The notes: generated from the letters alone by a model not told the origin. Numbered from the stretch's first letter, positions 19,049 through 28,700 are shown. The stretch: DNA of 64,000 nucleotides from JAKLQR01 sp963753165 (GCA_963753165.1 CAVWBP010000002.1:62001-126000); one strand, 5' to 3'. Program-made: numbers and translations.

Positions 19049-19081
19049 CAACCGGAAAACATTCGGGAAATTGAAAGGTTT

Positions 19082-20218
19082 ATGCGGGTGATAATTGCAG
19101 GCGGAGGTACAGGCGGACATCTCTTCCCGGGACTTGCCGTCGCGGAAGAATTGAAGCAGAGGAATGCTTCCACTGAAGTGATATTCGTAGGGACCGAGCA
19201 CGGTATCGAAGCCAGGGTGGTTCCGAGGGAGGGATATCCGATAAGGTTTCTGCGTGCAGAAGGGATTGTAGGGGTATCCCCTGTGAAAAAGATCAGAGCC
19301 ATATTCAGGGCATTCCTCTCGACCGTCGATTCATACCGCATCATCAAAACGGTCAAGCCCGATATGGTGATCGGAGTGGGAGGATATGCATCAGGCGCTC
19401 TTGTGCTTGTCGCACATTTCATGTCGATCCCGACCATGATCCTTGAACAGAATTCCATGCCCGGACTTACAAACAAGATACTCGGCAAATTTGTGAATTC
19501 AATATGCGTGACATATCAGGAAAGCATTTCCTTCTTCCCCCGGGAAAAGACTTTTCTCACCGGCAATCCCGTGAGGTTGCAGGTGCTTAAGGGGAGCATT
19601 GAGTCTGCGTACCGGCTGTTCTCGCTCGAAGAAGGATTATTTACTATCTTTACTTTTGGAGGGAGTGCCGGTGCACGGAGCATCAATACCGCCATGGTGG
19701 ACGCCCTGAATCATCTCTATGACCTGAAAGACCAGATTCAGTTCTTCCATCAGACCGGGGTCAGGGATTATGAAAATGTCCGGGAGGCGTACCGGAAGGC
19801 AGGGTTCAAGGGGACAATCACTCCCTTTGTTTACCAGATGGGCGAAGCGTATGCAGTGGCGGATATCGTAGTCTCACGGGCAGGGGCGACAACACTCGCG
19901 GAAATAACCACCCTGGGAAAGCCGTCCATCCTGGTCCCGTATCCCTACGCGGCAGGCAACCATCAGGAGTTGAACGCAAAGAAACTCGTTGAAATAGGCG
20001 CGGCAAAAATGATACCGGACCGGGAGTTGAACGGAGAAGCTTTGGCAGCGTCGATACGGGAACTCTATCTGAACGAGTCCCTGAGAATTGAGATGCGGAA
20101 AAACAGCAGGACGGTCGGAAGACCGGAAGCCTGCGAAAAAATTGTGGATATCGCACTGAGCCTGATGAAACAGTCCGGTGGCAATGGGCATCAGACGGAA
20201 GGGAAAGCGCGTGTTTGA
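19082..20218 (+). CDS. murG: UDP-N-acetylglucosamine transferase MurG
   Basis: 378 aa; adds GlcNAc to lipid I to give lipid II at the inner face of the membrane. The N-terminal G-loop GGGTGGHLFPGLAVAEEL, the second glycine loop GVGGYASG, FGGSAGARSIN and the acceptor/donor motif SRAGATTLAEIT...PYPYAAGNHQ are all clear. Start is ATG with a modest AAAGG. The C-terminus overlaps the murC start region. Confidence 0.96.
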   Translation: MRVIIAGGGTGGHLFPGLAVAEELKQRNASTEVIFVGTEHGIEARVVPREGYPIRFLRAEGIVGVSPVKKIRAIFRAFLSTVDSYRIIKTVKPDMVIGVGGYASGALVLVAHFMSIPTMILEQNSMPGLTNKILGKFVNSICVTYQESISFFPREKTFLTGNPVRLQVLKGSIESAYRLFSLEEGLFTIFTFGGSAGARSINTAMVDALNHLYDLKDQIQFFHQTGVRDYENVREAYRKAGFKGTITPFVYQMGEAYAVADIVVSRAGATTLAEITTLGKPSILVPYPYAAGNHQELNAKKLVEIGAAKMIPDRELNGEALAASIRELYLNESLRIEMRKNSRTVGRPEACEKIVDIALSLMKQSGGNGHQTEGKARV

Positions 20219-21623
20219 ACGGTACAGGGTAATATACTTTGTCGGCATCGGGGGCATCGGGATGTCGGGGATTGCGGAACTGCTTCACAACCTCGGCTAT
20301 GAAGTTACCGGTTCGGATCTGAGAGAGTCGGAAACAACAACCCGGTTAAGGGTCCTGGGCATCAAGGTCCATATCGGCCATAGAGCAGAAAATATCGATG
20401 ATGCTCATGTCCTGGTAATCTCCTCTGCAGTCTCAGGAAGCAATCCCGAAGTTGCCGAGGCACGGAGAAAATCAATCCCTGTCATTCCGCGGGCCGAGAT
20501 GCTTGCGGAACTCACGAACCTGGTCGGCAACCTGAAATACGGGATACTCATTGCAGGAGCACATGGAAAGACGACGACGACATCCCTTATCGCAACTGTT
20601 CTTGCACAAAATGCGCTCGATCCTACGGTCGTTATCGGAGGGAAACTGAAGGCACCGGGAAGTAATACAAGGCTTGGCACGGGTGAGTTTCTCGTTGCTG
20701 AAGCAGACGAAAGTGACGGCTCGTTCCTCAAGCTCTCTCCGACAATTGCCGTCGTCACAAATATCGACAGGGAACATATGGATTTTTTCAGGACCATGGA
20801 ATCGTTAAAAGATGCATTTCTCTCGTTTATCAATAAAGTGCCCTTCTATGGCACATCAGTAATCTGTATCGAAAACAAACATATCCGGGACCTCCTCCCG
20901 TTTGTCGAGAGGCGGTATCTTGCTTACGGTCTTACGAAAAAGGCAGAACTCTATGCGGAGAATATCAGGACAGGTTTTATGTCGGTAACCTTTGATGTTG
21001 TCTATAAAGGATTACAGCTTGGAAATTTTGAACTCCCGGCGCCCGGCGCCCATAATGTCCTGAACAGTCTGGCAGCTATCGGGGTTGCTTTGGTGCTCAA
21101 TCTTGATATCGCGGTAGTGAAGGACGCACTCAGGGGGTTCAGCGGCATTCAGAGAAGACTCGAGTTTAAGGGCGAGGCAGGGGGAATAAAAATATACGAC
21201 GATTACGGACATCATCCGACAGAGATCAAGGCAACGCTAAAAGCGATAAAAGAAGGACTTATTTCAGGGAGGCAGCAGTCCGGAAGGTTAATCGTCCTTT
21301 TTCAGCCGCATCGATACACCAGGACAAAGGACCTTATGGAAGAATTTGCCCTGTCATTTCATGACGCCGATATGCTCCTGCTCCTCGATATTTATCCCGC
21401 AGGGGAAAAACCGGTGCGTGGTGTGAAAACGCCGAAACTTTGCGAAAAAATCAGGGAGGCGGGGCAGGGCAATGTCCTGTATCTCAAGGACCGAGAAAAG
21501 GCAATTGCCTATGGGCTTGCAAATCTCAGGCAGGGAGATATCTTCCTCACACTTGGGGCCGGGAACGTCTGGCAAACCGGGGAGACAATGCTTCTGAAGT
21601 TACAGGAAAAAAGTGAGGGATGA
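20211..21623 (+). CDS. murC: UDP-N-acetylmuramate-L-alanine ligase MurC
   Basis: 470 aa from GTG 20211, which has GAAGGGA at the right spacing and overlaps the murG stop by 8 nt; in-frame GTG 20178 and ATG 20184 are alternatives. It adds the first L-Ala to UDP-MurNAc. Visible features are the N-terminal nucleotide loop YFVGIGGIGMSGIAELL, the ATP loop GAHGKTTTTSL, EADESDGSFL, and the late YDDYGHHPTEI and FQPHRYTRTKDL. Confidence 0.95.
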   Translation: MFERYRVIYFVGIGGIGMSGIAELLHNLGYEVTGSDLRESETTTRLRVLGIKVHIGHRAENIDDAHVLVISSAVSGSNPEVAEARRKSIPVIPRAEMLAELTNLVGNLKYGILIAGAHGKTTTTSLIATVLAQNALDPTVVIGGKLKAPGSNTRLGTGEFLVAEADESDGSFLKLSPTIAVVTNIDREHMDFFRTMESLKDAFLSFINKVPFYGTSVICIENKHIRDLLPFVERRYLAYGLTKKAELYAENIRTGFMSVTFDVVYKGLQLGNFELPAPGAHNVLNSLAAIGVALVLNLDIAVVKDALRGFSGIQRRLEFKGEAGGIKIYDDYGHHPTEIKATLKAIKEGLISGRQQSGRLIVLFQPHRYTRTKDLMEEFALSFHDADMLLLLDIYPAGEKPVRGVKTPKLCEKIREAGQGNVLYLKDREKAIAYGLANLRQGDIFLTLGAGNVWQTGETMLLKLQEKSEG

Positions 21624-22545
21624 ACAATTCAGGGCTATTTTTGCTGAGGGTTTTTTTGAAGGAGAGGTCCGGTTTATGGAGCTGATGAGCAACCATACCT
21701 CGCTGCGCATCGGAGGGGCTGCGGAAATCTTTGCCATGCCAAGGGACCTTGATTCGCTGAGGAATATTCACCTGAACCTGCAAAAAAGCAATATTCCCTA
21801 TATTGCCCTGGGCAGCGGGACAAATATCCTGATCAGGGATGGAGGGATAGAGGGTGCGGTCGTGCTGCTCAGGTCGCTGAAAAAGATCGAGACCCTGCGT
21901 GAGGAGGACGAATTCATATTCATCCATGCAGACGCCGGTGCGCTGCTCGCGAAGCTGGTCCGTTTCTCACAGGAGCACGGATATTCAGGATTGGAAGGAC
22001 TTGCAGGAATCCCCGGCACTGTCGGAGGCGCGATCTGCGGTAATTCCGGCGCATTCGGTTATGAAATAAAAGATGTTCTTGTTTCTCTTGAGATGATGGA
22101 CAGCGAAGGTATTGTGTCCCGGCGCAGAGCCGAAGATATAGCCTTCGGGTACAGAAAGTCCGGGATCAGGCCGGAGGAGTTCATCCTCGGGGCGGAGATA
22201 CGGCTGAAAAAAGACCATGCAGAAGCAGTCTCGAAAAGGATAGGAGAATTTTTGCGGACAAAACGGGAAAGGCAGCCTATATGGGAGCCCTCTGCCGGAT
22301 GCGTCTTTAAGAATCCTCCCGGGGCATCGGCAGGGAAGCTCCTCGACGAAGCCGGCTGCAAGGGCTCAAAAATCGGTGAGGTTGAGGTGAGCGAAGTGCA
22401 TGCAAATTTTTTCGTCAATAAAGGGAACGCAAACGCCTTGGATTTTATAAAGCTTATGGAACTGGTTTCGCTGAGAGTCGAAAAGAGGTTCGGGATACTC
22501 CTTGAACCGGAGATAAAGATTCTGGGGAGAGAAATTGCTGACTGA
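21613..22545 (+). CDS. murB: UDP-N-acetylenolpyruvoylglucosamine reductase MurB
   Basis: 310-aa FAD enzyme that reduces enolpyruvyl-UDP-GlcNAc with NADPH. NHTSLRIGGAAE marks the start of the FAD-binding region, ALGSGTNILIRDGG and GLEGLAGIPGTVGGAICGNSGAFG follow, and the proton donor serine lies in PSAGCVFKNPPG. Start GTG 21613 overlaps the murC stop. The Cys within SAGCVFKNP and the compact C-terminus resemble the type II (B. subtilis) form, but this was not tested. Confidence 0.95.
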   Translation: MRDEQFRAIFAEGFFEGEVRFMELMSNHTSLRIGGAAEIFAMPRDLDSLRNIHLNLQKSNIPYIALGSGTNILIRDGGIEGAVVLLRSLKKIETLREEDEFIFIHADAGALLAKLVRFSQEHGYSGLEGLAGIPGTVGGAICGNSGAFGYEIKDVLVSLEMMDSEGIVSRRRAEDIAFGYRKSGIRPEEFILGAEIRLKKDHAEAVSKRIGEFLRTKRERQPIWEPSAGCVFKNPPGASAGKLLDEAGCKGSKIGEVEVSEVHANFFVNKGNANALDFIKLMELVSLRVEKRFGILLEPEIKILGREIAD

Positions 22546-23434
22546 CAGGAAGATAGGCGTGCTGATGGGCGGGATATCAGCCGAGAGGGAGGTGTCACTC
22601 CGGAGCGGCACTGCAATCTATCACGCGCTCAAAGGGCTAGGGTACCGCGCTGTTACCATAGACGTCGGGCAGGACTTCTGTGAGGTCCTGGGGAGAGAGA
22701 AAATAGAGATCGCCTTTCTTTCCCTCCATGGCGGATACGGCGAGAACGGCTCTATCCAGGGGATGCTCGAAGTGCTCGGGATTCCGTATACAGGGTCCGA
22801 TGTCCTTGCATCCGCCCTTGCAATGGACAAAGAGGCATCGAAAAAGATTTTTCTCTACCACGGCATACCGGTCCCGCCGTTCGTTATTATGAACAAAGAG
22901 CAAAGTGCAAAGAGTGTGGATTTCGCGCTTCCCTGGGTTGTGAAGCCTGCAGCCGAGGGTTCGAGCATCGGGGTGAGTATCGTCAAAAAGAAAGAGCAGC
23001 TGCAGGAAGCACTCGTCAAGGCGTATTCGCACGGATCACGGGTGATTATAGAAGAATTTATCGACGGCAAGGAAATACATATCGGCATACTCAACAAGAA
23101 GGCGCTCGGAGGGGTTGAAGTAAGACCGTCTCTTGAGTTTTATACCTATGAAGCGAAATATACTGCCGGTCTTACCCAATACATTCTGCCCCCCGAGATA
23201 GACGAAGCTGCGTACGAAAAAGCAAAAAGGACTGCGCTTGCCGCCCATAATGCCCTTGGGTGCAAGGGCGCTACCCGTGTAGACCTGCGGCTGGACCGGG
23301 ACGGGAATCCCTCTGTCCTTGAGGTCAACACAATACCGGGCATGACAGAGACAAGCCTCCTCCCCAAGATAGCAGGCCTTGCGGGACTTGAGCTTTCCCG
23401 GACTCATAGAAGAGATTCTCAGCGGGGTTCTTAA
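22535..23434 (+). CDS. ddl: D-alanine-D-alanine ligase; 3'-terminal frameshift
   Basis: ATP-grasp ligase (299 aa as read) joining two D-Ala. It shows VLMGGISAEREVSLRSG, SLHGGYGENGSIQGMLE, YTGSDVLASALAMDKE, WVVKPAAEGSSIGVS and the metal-binding LEVNTIPGMTETSLLPK. After GLAG the current frame becomes non-homologous. With one base removed near 23385 the C-terminus reads FPGLIEEILSGVL, the usual Ddl ending, and the stop moves to 23442-23444, overlapping ftsQ. The TTG start overlaps the murB stop. Confidence 0.93.
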   Translation: MLTDRKIGVLMGGISAEREVSLRSGTAIYHALKGLGYRAVTIDVGQDFCEVLGREKIEIAFLSLHGGYGENGSIQGMLEVLGIPYTGSDVLASALAMDKEASKKIFLYHGIPVPPFVIMNKEQSAKSVDFALPWVVKPAAEGSSIGVSIVKKKEQLQEALVKAYSHGSRVIIEEFIDGKEIHIGILNKKALGGVEVRPSLEFYTYEAKYTAGLTQYILPPEIDEAAYEKAKRTALAAHNALGCKGATRVDLRLDRDGNPSVLEVNTIPGMTETSLLPKIAGLAGLELSRTHRRDSQRGS

Positions 23435-24198
23435 TGAAAATTAGCAGGCTGAAGAAAAAGAACAGAAAGACATCGATAGCGGGCATTTTCAGGAAGAGCG
23501 CGGTAATCATCTCGCTCCTCGGGGTTTCCATCGGCGCATATCTTCTGATTCATTCCCTGCAGGCGGTCACTCTCCTGCCGATAACACAGATTCTGTTCAC
23601 CGGAAACAGACATCTTACCGATGAAGAGTTAAGTGCACTGTCTGGAGTGCATCTCCATGACAGTCTCCTCTCGCTCTCAGGAAAAGCGGTGAGCGAGCAG
23701 CTGCTCAAATCTCCGTGGATACGGTCGGTGCAAATGAGGAAACAGTTCCCGGATATCCTCTCGTTTGTGATCAAAGAGGCAGAGCCTTTTGCGCTTCTTG
23801 ACATGAAGGGGCATCTGTTCCTTGTAGACGAGAAAGGGACCCTGCTCGAGGAATTGAGGGACGATTCCATCCCTTTTCTCCCTGTTATTGCCGGAGACCC
23901 GTTTAAACAAAAAGAAGGATTTGCCGAAGCGGTGAGCCTTGCAAAAGTCATGAACGAGAAGGGTTTTGCAGCAGAAAGAGACCAGATCGAGATTATTGCC
24001 GACAGGCCGGAAGAACTGACCATAATGGTAGACGGAACCTATGTCAAGATAGGGAACGGTGATTACGAACAGAAACTCGAACGACTCGTGACTCTGGAAG
24101 AAGAGGTCAGGAGCAGGGGTATCCCAGTGGAGTATATCGATCTGCGCTTTGCAAACAGGGCAGTGGTAAAACCTATAGCAGATATGGTGGTTCAGTGA
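23434..24198 (+). CDS. ftsQ: Cell division protein FtsQ/DivIB
   Basis: 254 aa with a basic cytoplasmic start, one membrane segment (about 23-47), a POTRA domain (ITQILFTGNRHLTDEELSAL) and a beta domain (WIRSVQMRKQFPDILSFVIKEAEP). It recruits the FtsLB-FtsWI complex at mid-cell from the periplasmic side. Order ddl-ftsQ-ftsA-ftsZ is canonical. The stop overlaps the ftsA GTG by 4 nt. Confidence 0.94.
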   Translation: MKISRLKKKNRKTSIAGIFRKSAVIISLLGVSIGAYLLIHSLQAVTLLPITQILFTGNRHLTDEELSALSGVHLHDSLLSLSGKAVSEQLLKSPWIRSVQMRKQFPDILSFVIKEAEPFALLDMKGHLFLVDEKGTLLEELRDDSIPFLPVIAGDPFKQKEGFAEAVSLAKVMNEKGFAAERDQIEIIADRPEELTIMVDGTYVKIGNGDYEQKLERLVTLEEEVRSRGIPVEYIDLRFANRAVVKPIADMVVQ

Positions 24199-25406
24199 AA
24201 AACGGGAATATTGTTGTAGGCCTTGATATCGGAACGACTAAAATCTGCGCCATTGTCGGTGAGGTTATCGAGGGAACACTGGAGTTCCGGAACGTGAGCG
24301 TATCGCCTTCTACAGGCCTGAGAAAAGGCGTGGTTGTAAACATAGAAGAGACCGTCTCATCTATCAGAGACGCAGTGAGGATGGCAGAGTCTGCTGCAGG
24401 AATCGAGATTCATACGGTATATGTCGGGATTTCCGGAGGTCATGTTAAGGGGCTCGACAGCTACGGTGCGGTTGGTATCCGGGGAAAAGAAGTGAAACCC
24501 GTAGATGTGAACCGGGTGATAGACTCTGCAAAGGCGGTCTATGTGCCCCTCGACAGGGAGGTTCTCCACGTCATACCCACAGGATATACCCTTGACGGGC
24601 AGAACGGCATCAGAGACCCGATCGGCATGGCAGGGGTGAGGCTTGAAGCAAAAGTGTATATTCTCACCGGTGCGGTGAGTTCTGTGCAGAACCTTGTGAA
24701 ATGCTGCGAGAAGGCAGGGCTTGAGGTTATCGATATCGTGTTTGAGCCTCTTGCTTCGGCGGAAGCGATCCTTACAGACGATGAGAGAGAACTCGGCGTG
24801 GCAATTGTTGATGTCGGCGGCGGGACAACGGATATCATCCTCTATAAGGATGGATGGCTGAGGCATTCTTCGGTCCTTGCGCTTGGAGGAAATCATTTTA
24901 CGAACGACATCGCGGTAGGATTGAGGCTTCCTGTGACCGAGGCTGAACGGGTGAAAAAGAGCTTCGGCCACGCGGTCACTACTCTGGTCGAAGATAGTGA
25001 AGAGATAGAGATATTCCAGGCGGGACAGGGCAGGAAGATACTGAGGAGGCATGTGGCTGAAATCATCCAGCCGCGCGCAGAGGAGCTTCTTGAATTAATT
25101 AAAGCTGAACTCCGTTCCTGTTCCGGCTACGATATCGCAGCGACGGGAGTCGTCATGACCGGCGGCGGGTCCCTGCTTGAAGGCATGGACAGAATGGCGG
25201 AAGCGATCCTGGAACTGCCTGTCAGAATTGGGTTCCCGATAGGGATCAGGGGATGTGCCGAGATTGAAAAAAATCCGATGTATGCAACCGGAGCAGGACT
25301 TGTGCTCTATGGCTTTGATTCGGAAAGCGATAAAGTCTTTTACCCTGATGCGTTCGCCGGCATATTCGAAAAGATGAAAGAATGGGTCAAAGGGATCTTC
25401 ATATAA
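24195..25406 (+). CDS. ftsA: Cell division protein FtsA
   Basis: 403-aa actin-like ATPase that tethers FtsZ to the membrane. Phosphate loops VVGLDIGTTKICAIVGE and VDVGGGTTDIILYKDG are present, with the 1C subdomain between and GVVMTGGGSLLEGM as the adenosine motif. The C-terminus ends in an amphipathic, basic helix (FEKMKEWVKGIF) fit for membrane binding. GTG start within GTGA overlap with ftsQ; ftsZ follows after 24 nt. Confidence 0.96.
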   Translation: MKNGNIVVGLDIGTTKICAIVGEVIEGTLEFRNVSVSPSTGLRKGVVVNIEETVSSIRDAVRMAESAAGIEIHTVYVGISGGHVKGLDSYGAVGIRGKEVKPVDVNRVIDSAKAVYVPLDREVLHVIPTGYTLDGQNGIRDPIGMAGVRLEAKVYILTGAVSSVQNLVKCCEKAGLEVIDIVFEPLASAEAILTDDERELGVAIVDVGGGTTDIILYKDGWLRHSSVLALGGNHFTNDIAVGLRLPVTEAERVKKSFGHAVTTLVEDSEEIEIFQAGQGRKILRRHVAEIIQPRAEELLELIKAELRSCSGYDIAATGVVMTGGGSLLEGMDRMAEAILELPVRIGFPIGIRGCAEIEKNPMYATGAGLVLYGFDSESDKVFYPDAFAGIFEKMKEWVKGIFI

Positions 25407-25430
25407 CAATACAAAGAGGAGGGAGAACAG

Positions 25431-26597
25431 ATGTTTGAAATCGAAGAAGTAAAAGGGCAGAGAGCAAAAATCAGAGTTATCGGCGTCGGGGGAGCCGGTG
25501 GAAATGCCATTAATAATATGATCGCCTCAAACCTGCAGGGAGTCGAGTTTGTGGCAATCAACACAGATATGCAGGCCCTTGAAACGAACCTTGCGCCCGT
25601 GAAGGTGCAGATAGGGGCCAACCTTACCCGTGGCCTTGGCGCAGGGTCAAATCCCCAGATCGGCAGGGATGCGGCGCTTGAAGACACCGCAGCCATCGCC
25701 GAACATCTCGACGGGTCTGATATGGTCTTTATCACCGCCGGTATGGGTGGCGGAACAGGAACCGGCGCGGGTCCCGTGATCGCAAGTGTGGCAAAGGAAC
25801 TCGGCGCCATCACCGTTGCGGTGATCACCAGGCCTTTCTTCTATGAGGGAAAAGTGAGATATCTGAATGCGGAAGAAGGGATCATGGAATTAAAAAAACA
25901 CGTTGATACCCTCATCGTGATACCGAATGACAAGATCGGCCTTGTTGTTGAAAAAGGCACCCCGCTCCTCAAATCATTCGCGGTGGCGAATGATGTCCTG
26001 AAACAGGCGGTCCAGGGAATTTCCGACATTATTCTGATACCGGGGCTCATCAATGTTGACTTCGCGGACGTGAGAACGATCATCGAGGATAAGGGCCGCG
26101 GAGTCATGGGCGCCGGAACGGGAAGAGGAGATACCGGGGCGCTCGATGCAGCGAAAAAGGCTATATCCAATCCGTTGCTCGAAGATTCTTCCATCGAGGG
26201 AGCAAAGGGTATCCTTGTGAACATCACCGGCGGGCTCGAACTTTCGCTCAACGATGTTCAGGATGCCGTGTCATACATATATGATTCTTCCCACGAGGAA
26301 GTGCACCTCATATTCGGCGCAGTGATCAATCCCGACATCGGAGACGAGGTGCGGGTTACGGTGATCGCTACCGGATTCGATGCGCAGAAAGAGAAGGTAG
26401 ATCTTCCCCAGGTGAAGAAGTGGGCTCCTCTGAAACACCCTGTCAGTCTGAAAGGTTCAGAGCGGGTATTGTCAAAGAACATGAGATCTGAATTAGGGAT
26501 AGATGTCGTGACGACGGAGATCATGTCCACCTATGAGAACAATATTGACATACCTGCTTTTTTACGAAAAGCTCCCCAACCCCAAAAGGAAGTATAG
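25431..26597 (+). CDS. ftsZ: Cell division protein FtsZ
   Basis: 388-aa tubulin-like GTPase forming the Z ring. It has GVGGAGGNAINNMI, the tubulin signature GMGGGTGTGAGPVIA, the T7 region with NVDFADVR, and a conserved C-terminal peptide NIDIPAFLRKAP that binds FtsA. A strong GAGGAGGGAG lies 7 nt before the ATG. It is the last gene of the dcw cluster, followed by a strong hairpin. Confidence 0.98.
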   Translation: MFEIEEVKGQRAKIRVIGVGGAGGNAINNMIASNLQGVEFVAINTDMQALETNLAPVKVQIGANLTRGLGAGSNPQIGRDAALEDTAAIAEHLDGSDMVFITAGMGGGTGTGAGPVIASVAKELGAITVAVITRPFFYEGKVRYLNAEEGIMELKKHVDTLIVIPNDKIGLVVEKGTPLLKSFAVANDVLKQAVQGISDIILIPGLINVDFADVRTIIEDKGRGVMGAGTGRGDTGALDAAKKAISNPLLEDSSIEGAKGILVNITGGLELSLNDVQDAVSYIYDSSHEEVHLIFGAVINPDIGDEVRVTVIATGFDAQKEKVDLPQVKKWAPLKHPVSLKGSERVLSKNMRSELGIDVVTTEIMSTYENNIDIPAFLRKAPQPQKEV

Positions 26598-26610
26598 CTT
26601 TCCCTCCCAC

Positions 26611-26638
26611 GAGGGGTCTCCTCCCCCGGAGGCCCCTC
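26611..26638 (+). terminator. Strong GC-rich hairpin after ftsZ
   Basis: An 11-bp stem (26611-26621 with 26628-26638, one T-G wobble) closes a 6-nt C-rich loop. It lies 14 nt after the ftsZ stop. No U-tract follows, so it may act as an mRNA 3' stabiliser or a Rho-assisted end rather than a classical terminator. Its CCCCTCC/GGAGG composition resembles the REP-like repeats near 35-37 kb. Confidence 0.4.
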
Positions 26639-26708
26639 CCCCTCCATCAATAATGCGACAGATCAATTCATCTTGCTTTTTCTCACCGCTTGTACTATTT
26701 TGAAGGGA

Positions 26709-27137
26709 ATGAAAAACCAGGTGAAGTATCTCCAGAATCTTTTTTATGACCTTTTCAACGATTACGGACGGGTCTATGTCGCGGTGAAATATTCTGAGCA
26801 TACCACTATCGGACAGAGAGGATTTACCGAGGAAGAGAAAGAGAAAGGGCTCGTGCTCGTCTTCACCCAGAGCAACTACAGAGACCTTCAATGGACGGAG
26901 GACGGAAGCATTCGCGCCAAGCTCGGATTCGGCGCCGGGAACAGGCCCGAGAAGTGTTTCTTCAGGGCGGACGACATCGTTTCGGTTTTTTCACCGGACG
27001 CAAAGGTGCGGTTTGACCGGTGGGACTGGCTTGGAGAAGATGAGTCGACCAAAGCGGAGACTCCCGTGGCAGAAGAGAAAATACCAAACGATGAAAAAGT
27101 AGTCACCCTCGACAAGTTCAGAAAACAGAAGAAGTAG
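26709..27137 (+). CDS. Small SspB-like protein (function tentative)
   Basis: 142 aa from ATG 26709. It reads MKNQVKYLQNLFYDLFNDYGRVYVAVKY, a middle with GLVLVFTQSNYRDLQW and RAKLGFGAGNRPEKCFFRADDIVSVFS, then a charged, flexible tail ending in DKFRKQKK. The order (N-terminal helix, beta-rich core, a residue pattern like VxFxARFGGxPxxVxVPxxAVxAIY, then acidic tail with a conserved C-terminal end) resembles SspB, the adaptor delivering ssrA-tagged proteins to ClpXP. Identity is too low for certainty by eye. A purine-rich AAGGGA sits unusually close to the ATG. Confidence 0.55.
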   Translation: MKNQVKYLQNLFYDLFNDYGRVYVAVKYSEHTTIGQRGFTEEEKEKGLVLVFTQSNYRDLQWTEDGSIRAKLGFGAGNRPEKCFFRADDIVSVFSPDAKVRFDRWDWLGEDESTKAETPVAEEKIPNDEKVVTLDKFRKQKK

Positions 27138-27156
27138 AACCTCTCCATAAAGTTAT

Positions 27157-27243
27157 GTCATTGTACGGCTTGACCGGACAATCCAGTCCCGAAAGCTTTC
27201 AGGATTGACAACACTGGATTCCCCGATCAAGTCGGGGAATGAC
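27157..27243. repeat. REP-like inverted-repeat element, family GTCAT...ATGAC (copy 1)
   Basis: The element starts GTCATTGTACGGCTTGACCGG and ends CCCCGATCAAGTCGGGGAATGAC, forming an imperfect hairpin. A near-identical copy lies at 37937-38013 and shorter relatives occur at 56847-56910 and 57958-57988. It fills the gap between two convergent genes. Confidence 0.65.
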
Positions 27244-27290
27244 GGATAACTTAATTTTCAGTTTTCAGATAAACTTGGCAGATGAATGTA

Positions 27291-28646
27291 TCAGGGTTGT
27301 TTCACTTTCCTCTGTAAGGTTCTGAGGCCGATATTCAGCAGTTTTGCAGCCTGTGTTTTGTTCCCGCCCGTTCTCTTCAGGGAGAACTCAATAACCTTCT
27401 TTTCAATTTCAGCGAGAGTAAGGTCTTTCGGTATCTGATAATATTCGTTGTGTTCAAGGGGGTTGAGCAGCAGAAATGAGGGGAGATACTTCGCCTCGAT
27501 GATCTCTCCCTCAGCGAGCGCCATTGCTGATTCAAGGGCATTTTCGAGTTCACGGATATTGCCGGGCCAGGGGTAGTTGATGAGTATCTGCATGGCGTCT
27601 TTCCCGATGCCTTTCATCTGATACCCCTTCTCAGTGTTTAATTTATTGATGAAATAACTTACGAGCAGGGGGATATCTTCAGAACGGTCCCTGAGTGCGG
27701 GCATTTCGATATTCACGACATTTAGGCGATAGTAGAGGTCTTTCCTGAAATGTCCTTCTTCAATCAGTTTCTTCAGGTCCCTGTTTGTTGCCGCGAGGAC
27801 CCGTACATCCACTTTCTTAGTTTCGTTCCCTCCCACCCGCTCGAACTCCCTTTCCTGCAACACCCGGAGGAGTTTTATCTGGATGTTTGGGGAAACGTCC
27901 CCTATTTCATCAAGGAAGATTGTGCCACCGTCTGCAAGTTCGAACCTGCCTACCCGTGTTGCGCTCGCGCCGGTGAATGCGCCTTTCTCATGCCCGAAGA
28001 GTTCGGAGTCGAGGACGCCTTCGCTCAATGCTGCACAGTTTAGTTTTATAAAAGGTTTTGCGGAGCGCGGGCTGTTGTAATGAATCGCGCCCGCAACAAG
28101 TTCCTTCCCTGTCCCTGTTTCTCCTGAAATAAGAATGTTGACATTTTTTTGGGCTACTGAGCTTACGATATCCACTACATGCTTGATCGCCTTACTCCGT
28201 CCGATGATATTCCTGTAATCAAACTGTTCCTGGATCTTCAGTACAAGGGCCGATTTTTCGAAGAAGAGGATCTGTTTTTCTATTGCCTTGTCAATAACGG
28301 TATGCAACAGTCTTTTGTCGACAGGGAGCTGATAGAAATCATACGCGCCCTCTTTCATTGCCTCGGTCGCTTTCGAGAGGTTCACGTTTTCCGAAAGGAA
28401 GATCACCTCGATATAGGGCTTGAGGGACTTCACTTTTCTTAGAAATTTGAGGCTGTCTTTTGGAAGGTCATAGTCACAAATAATAATATGGATAGGCTCA
28501 TTCTTGATGATCATTACCGCTTCACTGATGGAAGCAGTCACATAGGGAATGAAATCCTTGTGTTTTTTCAGGCCGGCAATCAGGTCTTCCCATCCTTTGT
28601 TCCGGGTTCCGATGATGACCAGAATATGGCTTGTCTTTTCTCTCAT
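27291..28646 (-). CDS. Sigma-54-dependent response regulator (NtrC family)
   Basis: 451 aa. Residues 1-120 form a receiver domain with a candidate acceptor Asp in IIICDYDLP. A central AAA+ domain has Walker A SGETGTGKELVA, GAFTGA for sigma-54 contact, Walker B GGTIFLDEIGD and the R-finger region. A Fis-type helix-turn-helix closes the protein (GGNKTQAAKLLNIGLRTLQRKVKQP). No histidine kinase is adjacent, so the input is unknown. The matching sigma factor gene rpoN lies at 42.2 kb. Divergent from the lipoprotein/L,D-transpeptidase group. Confidence 0.93.
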   Translation of the reverse strand: MREKTSHILVIIGTRNKGWEDLIAGLKKHKDFIPYVTASISEAVMIIKNEPIHIIICDYDLPKDSLKFLRKVKSLKPYIEVIFLSENVNLSKATEAMKEGAYDFYQLPVDKRLLHTVIDKAIEKQILFFEKSALVLKIQEQFDYRNIIGRSKAIKHVVDIVSSVAQKNVNILISGETGTGKELVAGAIHYNSPRSAKPFIKLNCAALSEGVLDSELFGHEKGAFTGASATRVGRFELADGGTIFLDEIGDVSPNIQIKLLRVLQEREFERVGGNETKKVDVRVLAATNRDLKKLIEEGHFRKDLYYRLNVVNIEMPALRDRSEDIPLLVSYFINKLNTEKGYQMKGIGKDAMQILINYPWPGNIRELENALESAMALAEGEIIEAKYLPSFLLLNPLEHNEYYQIPKDLTLAEIEKKVIEFSLKRTGGNKTQAAKLLNIGLRTLQRKVKQP

Positions 28647-28700
28647 CCCGCGTTATTTTGACCTCCATAAAGGGATTAATTAAGAACAGTATACCCTATT

